Below, piece after piece: positions 47,339-56,959 of a stretch of 64,000 nucleotides of DNA (its first letter is position 1; each line of letters starts with the position of its first letter). The stretch is from the NCBI GenBank assembly GCA_030765045.1, contig CM060963.1, positions 95,090,176 to 95,154,175 on the forward strand, read 5' to 3'. The position numbers and the translations under genes were made by a program. Source of the stretch: Tenodera sinensis. Lineage: Eukaryota; Arthropoda; Insecta; Mantodea; Mantidae. The notes under the pieces were generated by a model. That model was not told where the DNA came from. It ran no database searches and was given only the letters and a program-made list of their open reading frames with translations.

Positions 47339-47378
<40 letters not shown>

Positions 47379-47496
47379 TTTTTTTTATTTAGAAATCGGC
47401 TGGTCAAAGAACAAAATGACATTCTACTTTTTTAATTTGTAGTGCTTCTATGAAGCACATATTACGAAGGAATGTAATAAGTTCCCTTCCACCCTG
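46817..47496. mobile_element. 680-bp MITE-like element with 26-bp terminal inverted repeats
   Basis: Ends TAGGGTGAAAGGGAAGTCAT-TACATT and (reverse complement) CAGGGTGGAAGGGAACTTAT-TACATT, matching at 22 of 26 positions. TATA on both sides (46813-46816, 47497-47500) suggests a TA or TATA target duplication, as in Tc1/mariner-like families. A 38-A run (47339-47376) lies inside. The 121-codon frame at 46854-47219 has no recognisable transposase motif. Confidence 0.75.
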
Positions 47497-47584
47497 TATA
47501 ACTCCTGATTCGTCATTGGTATACCAAAACGGCTGAGGAGAACATTTGTTTCTGTGCCTTTGTACTGAATATACGATTCTAATT

Positions 47585-48320
47585 CATAAAACTATACCTT
47601 CTCTACCACATACCTACCCAGTAGGTAGAGGAAATGCAGCATTCTATCGAGAAAAAAAATTGGCGCCTAAATTTCACAGGAAATAGATGTTTTGAGACCA
47701 TTGAATCCAAAAAGAAAACTTACAAAAAAGTTAGTCTTATGTGTGTCAGTGAACAGCATAATCCTTAAAAAGAAATGTTCCATAACTATGAAACTTAATT
47801 TTAAGTTCAATATCTTCCGAAGATGCGGCATGACGATTTTCAAACAAATTGTCAAACCAAATCAACCTTCACATGGAAAAACATTCGATATTTTTTCTCA
47901 AAAATGTCTTCAATGAATGTCTTATTTTGATTAAAATAGCATACTTTTAAGATATTTACATTAATAGAAATGTGTATCTTGAGCCTTGTATGGATCTCTT
48001 TAAAACACATTATTTATTTCAAATAATACTTGTGCATTAGCCATTTCCGGAATAGCCATTTTTATTCGTGTGAACTTTTCAATACCTTTATCGTCTCTTA
48101 GTGCTGCCACTATTCAATTGCTTCTCGCGATGTTGTAGAGAGAAGATAAAATTTCAAGACAGTACAATTACAGCGAAGTTTTTAAATATTTGACTATCCT
48201 ATTGCTTTTGTATCTATAACAGATAAAAAAGAAGAATTGCAGGAATAGTTCCCTCGAAGCTACATAAAATAAACGACAGTGGGTAGAAAAAGTGACTTGG
48301 GTGTAACATTATTTTTATTG
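47585..48320 (+). repeat. R1 dispersed repeat
   Basis: CCTTCTCTACCACATACC start, TTCACAGGAAATAGATGTTT, GAGACCATTGAATCC, TTCCGAAGATGCGGCATGAC, TTTTGATTAAAATAGC, TTAGCCATTTCCGGAATAGC and GTGGGTAGAAAAAGTGACTT. Confidence 0.75.
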
Positions 48321-48321
48321 T

Positions 48322-48730
48322 TTGATCGTATACACATACACAGGTACTGAAGCAAGTGAAGAGGCATGGTAAAATATTTCGTCCATTTGGGCTGACTGCG
48401 AGGATGGAAGTATCTATAGACAAGCACAAAATTTCCTTCTTTGAAGCCAAGTTCCTGCTGAAACTAATTAATTGTCTTGCAAAGATGCTAATGAAACCGC
48501 CAGTGAGCTCTGATACACATGAGCAAACTCTTTTCCCCGTTTGTAGTATTTGCGGACTGGTTTTAAAATATTTTGACAGTACATTCTTAATTATGCTTTC
48601 CCTACTACTTGCCTATAAAATAAAAGTAACATATTTTATAATCTGTAATTATAAATGTTATGATGTAATTGTTTGGAAATTATTAATAAATTTAAAAATC
48701 TGCAATGCTGGCCCTAGATTAAGAAATTAG
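48322..48730. other. no confirmed gene
   Basis: A 124-codon open frame (48356-48730) reads MKRHGKIFRPFGLTARMEVS; no motif recognised, located between two R1 copies, treated as chance. Confidence 0.35.
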
Positions 48731-48734
48731 ATGT

Positions 48735-49660
48735 CAGTGTTACATACGCAGATTTTTATTTTATTTTTATTTTACTAAATTCCCTGTAATAAGTAGAGTA
48801 CTACCAACCACCTACAATTTCGGTGTGGAAATTTCACGTTTTAAAATCCCTGAATTAAAAAAATGCATATTTAGAAAACAGCCCTTGCCCGCGCGCATGA
48901 GAGAGAAAGAGAAAGAGAGAGAGATAATTCAAAACCAGAAACTTGATCGAGTACCAAACTAGAAACTTAAGTTCATTCTTCAAGGACACGAGATGAAGAT
49001 ACCCCTCACCCTAAACCATCCTTTACATGGAAAAATGTTCATTATTTTTTTATTTTCTATAAAATGTTGATTAAAACACCGTATGCTTTTCAAGACAAAT
49101 GAGATACCTATATATATCTTCCGGGGAACACTTCACTTTGTGAAGTTCTCTTCATTTTCAATTACTTTTTTCATTTCATAAACCGTAAGAGATAAGCAAT
49201 CTCTTACTACAAAAAGATATAGATTTTGTCAAAACACAATTTATGTTAAATCATATTTTTTGTGTCGTTTACCATTTCCGAGATACTCTTTGTTATTGTT
49301 AAATTTTCTAGTAAGTCTACTTTTAATATCAAATAGTAAGTCGCTATTCGTTTTTTCCGAAGGCCATACATGGAATTTCAGAGACAGCACAGAGACACCT
49401 TTCGCTTTTTAAAAGTCGGATGCTTTAGCCTAGTGTATCCTTTTTACACCTATAAATGAAATGTATATGTGTAATGAAACTATTGGATTATAAAGAAGTA
49501 GAAAAAGATTTAAACTTTTATAAGAATAGCTTATAGAAGAGTTGAGTAGTGGGTCAGACTTTAAACATTGGACTACTGTTATTCCCTATGTACCTAACTT
49601 GCAGATACTAAAAAGGTGAACTATAGTGTAAAGAGAGAGTCATGTGAATGTAAACACCGC
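48735..49660 (+). repeat. R1 dispersed repeat
   Basis: TTTCGGTGTGGAAATTTCAC, a GAGA run, TACCAAACTAGAAACTTAAG, TTCAAGGACACGAGATGAAG, ATGTTGATTAAAACACC, TTACCATTTCCGAGATACTC and GAGAGAGTCATGTGAATG near 49635. Confidence 0.7.
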
Positions 49661-49664
49661 ACGT

Positions 49665-50400
49665 TTAAATTGATTCCTCGTAAATGAATACTTAGAACTT
49701 GAGTAAGTCATGCGTCTTCTCAATATAACATAATAATAGGAAAAAAATAACAAATGTGCAGGAAATTCCTTCACACCAAATTCGATCCCGGCTCTTCCGG
49801 ATACGCTGCCTCCGTACGGAGACATACTTTAATCTTTATTCATACAGTACGTAAAGTGCACTCTAAATACATGAAAATAGTTCAAGCTATTTAGTTACAA
49901 TAGCAAGTTATAAAAAATATAAATATCTTTGTAAATAAAAATAGACAGTATTACATTTTTCTAAATATTTTACCGCTCCACAGGTATTCTTATATTATAT
50001 AAGACATTGTGCTACTGGCCAGAAAAACTGTTTCTGGAGAAGTAGTTTTGAATTAGCTAATACGGTGCAATTTGCAGGACCAGTAAACCACTGTTTCTTT
50101 CAGTTGAATACATGGAAAGTGTTTGATTTGTTACTAGTTCCAATGTACCCTAAAGCTTGTATTTCCGCTGTTTCTATAGCACACTTTCGAATGACTTACA
50201 GTATTTCTATTTCAATACATACGCAGTAAAGAAAGTATAGATTAAAAAAAAAAACATATTTTCTTCTATGTAAATTGTTACACTGTTACAAAGGGAATAC
50301 TTTCTATTACTGTATAACACATTTATTAACAACGTGAAGATCTAAATCTTACCACCATACTCTACAGTGAATATAATATTAATAACATTCATTTGTCCGA
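49665..50400. other. no recognisable feature
   Basis: A+T-rich spacer. Confidence 0.4.
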
Positions 50401-50403
50401 GAT

Positions 50404-50520
50404 AGGCTGACGTATGCGTGGAGAGGGTAGCTAGGCTGGCGTATGGACAGAGAGGTTAGAAGGCTGACATATGTAACTGTGCCGACAGATATGCTGACGT
50501 ATGTACGTGACGTCACAGGG
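50404..50520 (+). repeat. four-unit minisatellite with a CRE-type palindrome
   Basis: AGGCTGACGTATG (50404), AGGCTGGCGTATG (50433), AGGCTGACATATG (50461), ATGCTGACGTATG (50491): spacing 28-30 bp. It ends in TGACGTCA (50508-50515), a full CRE palindrome, then a short G+C-rich stretch to about 50575. Confidence 0.7.
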
Positions 50521-50579
50521 GAGCTGGTGTGGCGCGCCGTAGCCAGTTTCTCTCGTTAGCGTCGGGTTGGGCTGGAAAA

Positions 50580-51285
50580 TGTTAACACTTCCAATGACAG
50601 ATTTTGAAAGCAGTTGTCTAATTATCAAATTAAATACAATAAATAATTATTCAATGATTACATAATTATTAAATTAAATGAACACCCTGAGTAATAACCC
50701 CAGAATTTTATTCCATTACATTGATATCTTAATTCCATATTAAGTTATGAGTACTTACCAACTATTGCCAAACTTAATTTTGTTGATAAGAAAGTGGTTT
50801 ATCAGGAAAATGCTAATCAGACGGGATTTGTGGTATGGGCATGTTGAGGCAGCATATTTAATATCCTGGCTATTGCATTGAACTTTACAATCTGACTCCA
50901 CCATTTTAATTTCAGCCTACACACGGTGTATGTGAAGAGTAATTAATTAACATTGACATAATGCTGAATAACCGTAAAGCGGGACTTAAAAGTACTTATG
51001 AAATTGCAGGTCGCTGTTGGTGTATGCCGACTCAAAATGATATATTGCAACTGAAAGTTTATTTCAACATAGGAGAATGAAAGGGAGGAAATAGAGAACA
51101 TGAAAGTCAAGAGAAGTATAAGAATAGAAACAGGAAATAATGATCTTCATACATACCAAACCTAGCAAAATAATCTGTTACATTTGCATGACTTTCTCTA
51201 AGCAATTTCGTTTATTTGTTTATAACTTCTGTAATAGAACTAAATTTTGCAGAAATAATTTTATTGCACACTTCGTTATACTAAA
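50580..51285. other. no recognisable feature
   Basis: A+T-rich; no confident 5' exon of chn could be picked. Confidence 0.35.
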
Positions 51286-51289
51286 AGCG

Positions 51290-51810
51290 TGCGTCTGTCT
51301 GCGAACAGTATATCTCAAAAACGAAACGTCGGTTAAAAAGCAAAGTTGATATTTAAACTGTCACCTTTCAAGGATGTGACACAAAGATTTTTATTTTCTC
51401 AAAAGTGGCTCTAACAATTTTTATTAAAATGTCTTATTATTTAAGATATAGTTATAATAGATAGTTATATCTATTTTTTTTTTCTTTTTGAGTGAACCAT
51501 TTCGGAGATATTCCTTGTTATTTGTGTGAGTTTTACAGTACTTATACTTTTCTCAAATGGAAGGTCGTTATTCATTCTTTTTATCTCTTGGCCGTCCAAT
51601 TAGAACGGAATTTGAAAGCCTTAAAAGATTTTGGTATTACTCAAAGCCCTGTATTCCCATATTTCCCTTGCACTTACAAGAAAAATAGCAAAATAATTTG
51701 TGCAAATATTTATCTCGACTAATATGAAGAAGATATGGGAATAAGAGTTTGTAAGGATAGTTGCAACAAGAGTAGAGAAAGAGATCCGAGTGTAACATCA
51801 GATTTTTAGA
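51290..51810 (+). repeat. R1 dispersed repeat next to the chn acceptor
   Basis: AAAACGAAACGTCGGTTAAA, TTTCAAGGATGTGACACAAA, GTGAACCATTTCGGAGATAT, CCCTTGCACTTACAAG, TTATCTCGACTAATATGAAG, AGTAGAGAAAGAGATCCGAG, TGTAACATCAGATTTTT. Ends about 140 bp before the 3' splice site at 51939. Confidence 0.85.
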
Positions 51811-51939
51811 GCTATTATTTCTAAGCTGTAATTGGATTTTTGCCCTTTATTTTCATGCAAATTCTTGTAAGAGCACATTCTGAAATGATTTATCGGCAAA
51901 GAAGAGGAACTAATGTAGTGCTGCTTTATTGACTTTCAG

Positions 51940-52026
51940 GAGGCGAGAGATGTCAAGCGTTAGAGGAGAGGACGGGGCGGTTCTGGAGTCGTCATATCCA
52001 GTCCCGCCGACGGAATACGGTGAACA
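51940..52026 (+). promoter_or_regulatory. 5' leader part of chn with a 26-codon upstream ORF
   Basis: Between the 3' splice site (AG at 51938-51939) and the main ATG. An ATG at 51950 opens a 26-codon frame ending in TGA at 52028-52030, so its stop overlaps the main start codon in the arrangement ATGA. No stop interrupts it (checked codon by codon). Such overlap is known in other genes to lower or couple initiation at the main start; its use here is inference and depends on the splice acceptor being real. Confidence 0.55.
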
Positions 52027-53825
52027 ATGATGGAAGTAGCGCTACCCATGGCGGCGACGGCCAACATGGATTGTTACGAAGACATGTTCAAGGAGATCAC
52101 AAGAAAGCTATACGGAGAGGAAGGGTTGCCTGACGGGAACGGAGAATCTGGGGGAGGAGGAAGTGGGAGTAACGCAAGCGGGGGAGGCGCGGCCGGGAGC
52201 GAGGGAGGCGGGGGACTGGCATCAAGCATGCGCGCGGCTGCCGCGGCCGCAGCAGCCGCCGGTCTGAGTGCGGGTGTAGGTGTGATGCCGGACTACGACG
52301 GGGAAGGTAATGGAGGTAGCGGGTTCAAACCCGAGGAAGGGCACCACCATCACGCGCATCATGGCGGCGCTCTAACAGCATTTGGACTGGCGGCCCTAAT
52401 GCAGAACGGCTTTCCCCCGCCTCCGGGGATGCTGAGTGCTCACCACCATTTCCAGAGAGGTGGTGGTGGCGGAGGCGGTGGCGTGGGAGTACTGAATCAC
52501 CATCCTCACCATCACCATCCCATGCCAGCTCCTCACAATCCAACGACAACGGAGGACAAGTGGATACCGAGTGAAGAAGCCCTTCAGTGGACCAGCTCCA
52601 AGATTGCGAGTTACAACCCAGCCCAGAAGTTGTTCCGCTGTGCGGAGTGCGAGTGTGTGGGATTTCTCTCGAGAGTGGCCGAACACTGGTTGGGCACACA
52701 TGCGAATCTCCGTGTCTTCCAGTGTCCTCAGTGTCCTTACTCGAGTGCCTGGGCGCGCTGTGTCAGGATGCATCTCACGAGGCAACATAACGTGAGCGAG
52801 CCTCCAGTGGGCGGTGAATCAGCGCTATACAAGGAGAACCCTGTCCTCGAAGAAGTAACTAAATACCTCCAAAGACTCAAAACAAAAGTAGAAACTTCAA
52901 CCCCTTCTAACAATCCTTCTGCTAACTCGTCATCCCCGGGCAACCCCGTTCTCAAGCAGGAATACCCACATCCACCGCAACAGCAGCAGCAACATCATCA
53001 TCATAATCATCATCCACAGCAACAACAAAGTAGCAGACCGACTGGGTCTAGTGAGAATAATAGCAATACAAAACGTTATTGTTGTACATTCTGTCCGTAT
53101 GCAACTGATCGCCGCGATTTATTCACAAGGCATGAAAACATCCACAGAGAGGAAAAGCCCTTCCAATGCTATGTGTGTCAAAAACAGTTCAATCGTGCAG
53201 ATCATGTCAAGAAACATTTCTTACGTATGCACAGAGACTACCCTTATGATCTGAATAGGATTCGGCGCCAACCACCCAAGAATGCAAGTGGCATGTCATA
53301 TTATCACAAATATAACAATAATAACCCAGTTCAAGGGACCAACAATAACAGCCAGTCAGGGATAATGGCACCGCAGATACATCAAGTTCACCACCACAAC
53401 CTCAACATTCCTAGTGGCTTCTCAACCATGGGCCTCCGAACAAATCCTCCCCCACCACCCATCGTACCACCACCACCTCCACCTTCATCAATCATTAAAC
53501 CAAAACTTCAAATTCCACCACCACCGCCACCACAGCAGTTCAATGGATGTAATGCCAAATCACATGGTAGCAAGACCAAGAAGAAGGGCGAGAAAAGATA
53601 TTCTTGTTGTTACTGTGCTTGGTCAGGAGTTGACAACTGGTGTCTGAAACGACATCTCAACACTCACCTCAAACCTTTTGTTTGCATTCTGTGTGACTAC
53701 AAGGCTGCACGGTCAGAAAGGCTGGCCACACATGTCCTCAAGGTTCACAACAAGAGGGCATGTGGGAGGTGCTCCTTCCTGGCAGATGACCAGGCTCAAC
53801 TCAGCGCTCACCTACAAGAGCACCA
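52027..53825 (+). CDS. chn: Charlatan-like C2H2 zinc-finger transcription factor, coding exon 1
   Basis: Encodes residues 1-599 plus two bases of codon 600. The N-terminal block CYEDMFKEITRKLYGEE (about residues 16-32) and the later TAFGLAALMQNGF (117-129) are what I recall as signatures of insect Charlatan. Gly-, Ala- and His-rich low-complexity tracts fill residues 40-170. Fingers: C205/C208-H220/H225 (an 11-residue spacer, not 12), C233/C236-H249/H254, C353/C356-H369/H373, C381/C384-H397/H402, C527/C530-H543/H547, C553/C556-H569/H574, C579/C582-H595/H599. Gln/His (317-334) and Pro-rich (473-502) linkers separate finger groups. In Drosophila, chn acts in proneural gene control and photoreceptor development and has been likened to vertebrate REST; a nuclear DNA-binding role here is by homology. 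Two ATGs abut (52027, 52030); the first is used here. G+C-rich, unlike its surroundings. Without splicing the frame stops at 53827-53829. Confidence 0.9.
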
Positions 53826-54003
53826 GTAAGTACCTACCGTGAGTGTGTGAAGCGGCAGAACTTCTTCCGTCCGAACTTGCTTAACCCTGACACCTATTTC
53901 TCATATTAACACAAGTGCTTGTGTGTTCTTTGTGAAGAAACTTCTAGTTTTTAAACCATTCCTAACCACTGTCCTCCTTTGTTTTTCTTTTCAATATTTG
54001 CAG
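53826..54003 (+). other. chn intron 1 (178 bp, phase 2)
   Basis: GTAAGTACC donor, TTTGCAG acceptor preceded by a T-rich tract. The donor creates an in-frame TAA (53827-53829), so an unspliced message would encode a 600-residue, seven-finger protein. Confidence 0.8.
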
Positions 54004-54096
54004 TCCATTGGAGCATAGGAATAACCGCTCCTCCAACAACGTCCTTCGAAATGTTGGCTTCGCAAGCCATCCACCGCCCATGTCAAGCTCATTTGG
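54004..54096 (+). CDS. chn: Charlatan-like protein, short middle coding exon 2
   Basis: A 93-bp exon recognised from a TTTGCAG acceptor ending at 54003 and a GTAAGA donor at 54097. Joined to the first exon it completes codon 600 as His (CA+T) and continues open as PLEHRNNRSSNNVLRNVGF..., ending with two bases of a Gly codon. It contains no finger; it is a Ser/Asn/Pro-rich linker after finger 7. The flanking introns are both phase 2, so skipping this exon (93 = 31 x 3) would keep the frame and yield a protein lacking 31 residues. No independent homology is visible in so short a peptide; support is splice-site quality and perfect frame continuity with both neighbours. Confidence 0.8.
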
Positions 54097-55383
54097 GTAA
54101 GAAAAGACTACTTCCATTTTTGTGGAATCGTTTGTAGCATGTACAGTGTACTAACATTGCTAAGAACTGCATGGTATCCCTTTGTAAAACATTACATTGT
54201 ATTATATCCCAAAGGCAAATGGGAGCTGGGCTGTATTTTCTGTAAAGATTTCAAACAAACATAATCCTTAGATGACGTTAATGTGTAATGCAATTTTTGC
54301 TGTTGTATTTTGCAGGTATCTTCAAAGAAGCAAAAGTCTATGAAATATTTATGTACATTTTTTTCCAAATTGATCAACATGTTATAACGGTCTTTTGTTG
54401 TTGAAATTTGATATGCATGTTTGTTTTTACAAAACTATTTTGGAAAATAAACATACAGTGACTTGACTGCCTTACTGACTTCTCAGGTAAGCCTTCCTGA
54501 AGGCTTTTGATTTTACAAGTGAGCTTAAATTATTTAATTTTAGAAAATATTCTTTGATTTTTCATGCCAAGATTAAATAGTACTCAGTTTCAGATGTTTA
54601 CTGAACAATTTTGCCTTAAATTGGCAACATATTAATTTAAGCAAGATATTTAATTGCTTTTCCCATCTGCAACTTAGTAAAACTTTGAATGAAAATCATG
54701 TATAAAATGTTTTTGACAAGTCCATAGTTTCTGTCATTTAGAAGAAAATGAAGTTATATTAGATAAGAAACAGAAATTAAATGCCACATCAGTCATTAAA
54801 CTTCAAACGTGTATTTCCTAAATTGAAAATTTCCCATTATTCTCAAATGCTCCATAAGGACTATTTCATTACCTTTGTGTAGAAACTCCTTCATTTTAAC
54901 CTATCTATACTGAAAGAAAGCTATGTTTGTATTTATGCTTTTAAACAATAGTGTTTTAGAAGTAGTGCTAAAGCTCAGCTGATACATATTCTGTTATTGT
55001 GGTTGAAATTCCAAAGTTATATGTTTGCTACTAAGAGGCATTTTAGCACACAAGAATAAAAATGCTATGTACATAGCACTGAGTACATGAAGCATTACTT
55101 TAGTAGATTTTCTTAGCCTCTGATGTAATATTACTTAGCTTTCCTAAATTCTTTCAAGAGTACCTCTTTGTGAAATGCTTTGCTTTGAATGTTTATTAAT
55201 GAACTGTGATCATTGTCTAGAAACTTTTCAAACATTTGCTGCAAAATCAATCTTATCTAAGTTTATAACTAGAAAAATCAATTTTAAAAATTCATTCAAG
55301 TAGTACAAGGTTCCATGTTTGTAATAGCCTCATTAGGGAGGACATTGTATTAATTGGTTGATGTAGTCCCCTGACTGTTGCAG
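54097..55383 (+). other. chn intron 2 (1287 bp, phase 2)
   Basis: GTAAGA donor at 54097, GTTGCAG acceptor ending 55383. The donor again gives an immediate in-frame TAA (54098-54100). Inside lie an AATAAA (54446-54451) and, 35 bp later, TTCTCAG directly followed by GTAAG (54480-54491). No dispersed repeat was recognised in it. Confidence 0.8.
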
Positions 55384-56959
55384 GTCCCAGGGTAATACCA
55401 GCAACGGCCACCATCACATCAACACCCAACACCATCACCCACAGCCACAACCAGAGCAGCAACACCAACAACAGCACATGGTGAAGGAGGCTATGTTGCA
55501 GACCAATCGTCTAGGACTGCCTCCTGCTTCCCACCAACAGGAGTACCATCACAACGATCAGTATATGCGACCAAGCAAACAGCATTATGGGGCTGCACGT
55601 TTATTCCACTACATGGAGGCGTCTGATAATTCAGATCTTGAGGATGACTACGATGACTCTCTGGCTGGACAGCGAGGTGTAAAGAACGAGGGTGAGGTGG
55701 ATGCAAGGATGGCCGATGAAGAAGAGGAGCCACCTCCTTTCCTCTGCCGTGAGTGTGGGTGTGAATTTGTGGACGACACTTCGCTTGAAACACACAACGA
55801 ATATGCACATAACCCTGCTAAAAGTCCATCTAGTGGGGGCAAGTCCCTTCCTTACCATTGCAGTGTCTGTGGACATAGTTCAGCCTCACAAATGGCAATG
55901 ATGGAGCACATTCGAAGTCATGTGGCTGGTCTTGTTGTCCACTGCCGTGCAGAAAGCTGTGACTTCTCCACAGCGTTGGGTGGGGATGCTCTACAAGAAC
56001 ATGTTACAATGCTGCATAGGGACGAGGGAGTGCCACGGTGTCCCCACTGTGGCCTGGGCTTTGATACAGGTGATGTTGCAGAGAGACATGGGGGTGAGCA
56101 CCATGAGACACAGTGCTCCATGTGCAGGTCTATCTTCAGAAAACACTTTGCAGTAAACAGCAACCAAGTGATGCTGACTATGATCAAGAACAATACTTTC
56201 ATTAATGGGAGATATGGTAATAATAGTGTACCTGATTCAAACATGAACCATTCTGCCTTGCTTCAGAGGGCAGAAGGCAGCAGTCGTGATGATCGCAGAG
56301 TGACAGCAGAAGCAGCAACAAAGCGCTCCAGAAAACAGAGTCAGCCAAGAAGGGTGATTCCAGATGGTCTTGGAGGCGTTGAAGCAGAAATCCGGGTCCT
56401 TCGTCATACCAGGTACATTGATGGGCAGCAGCTGAAGAGGAGGAGACGAAAACGTCTTTCCAGTCGATTTGGAAGTAGTGTGACAGCAATGGCTCAACTC
56501 AGGGACAAGTACACAGAACTACTCTTACTTCGGAGGGGACGGAGGTGCAACTGGTGCCATGGTAAACAACAGGATATGTTTCCTTATCATACTCCTGTTA
56601 GCCTGGCATTACATAGGCTGTGGAGACATGTGCGCCTTAAATTTCAGTGTGAGCATTGTAACCATGGTTACAGACATCGATATCAGGTTATACTCCATGG
56701 TAGTAGAGAGCATATCTCTCATAAGCAGCATTCCCCACCATCCGAACCAATTACAGTGCCTAAAGAACAGACAGCATCAGAAAATTCACCAATAGAATCT
56801 ACTTTCTCAAGTATTAATGTACCTGATTTACTAACTAACTCTACAACCCCACCTGTAAATAGCTCATCATCTCCCAAGGATCTACGCTTGGATGATTCAA
56901 CCATGTTAAACACTCCCTTGCCTGCACCACTGCCCCCTACTTCTTCACCTCCATCTTGA
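55384..56959 (+). CDS. chn: Charlatan-like protein, terminal coding exon 3 with C-terminal zinc fingers
   Basis: Starts after CTGACTGTTGCAG (ends 55383); the first base completes the split Gly codon and 31 His/Gln-rich codons lead in frame to the Met at 55478, then on to TGA at 56957-56959. Protein positions are counted from 55478 (add 662 for the full protein). An acidic patch, NSDLEDDYDD, lies at 51-60. Fingers: C90/C93-H106/H111; C128/C131-H144/H148; C156/C161-H175/H180 (unusual C-x4-C); C188/C191-H204/H208; a partial C213/C216 pair; a widened C357/C360-H379/H384; and C391/C394-H407/H412. A basic stretch KRRRRKR (320-326) could be a nuclear localisation signal. The tail is Ser/Thr/Pro-rich and ends in PLPAPLPPTSSPPS. 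Dispersed N- and C-terminal finger clusters fit a REST/Chn-like design; exact DNA target cannot be read from the sequence. Confidence 0.85.

Noticed and set aside
48356..48730. 124-codon open frame
   Set aside because: Lies between R1 copies, no motif, codon use looks like bulk A+T-rich DNA.
52325..52788. Two minus-strand open frames of 124 and 130 codons opposite chn exon 1
   Set aside because: G+C-rich shadow of the real coding strand, no independent motif.
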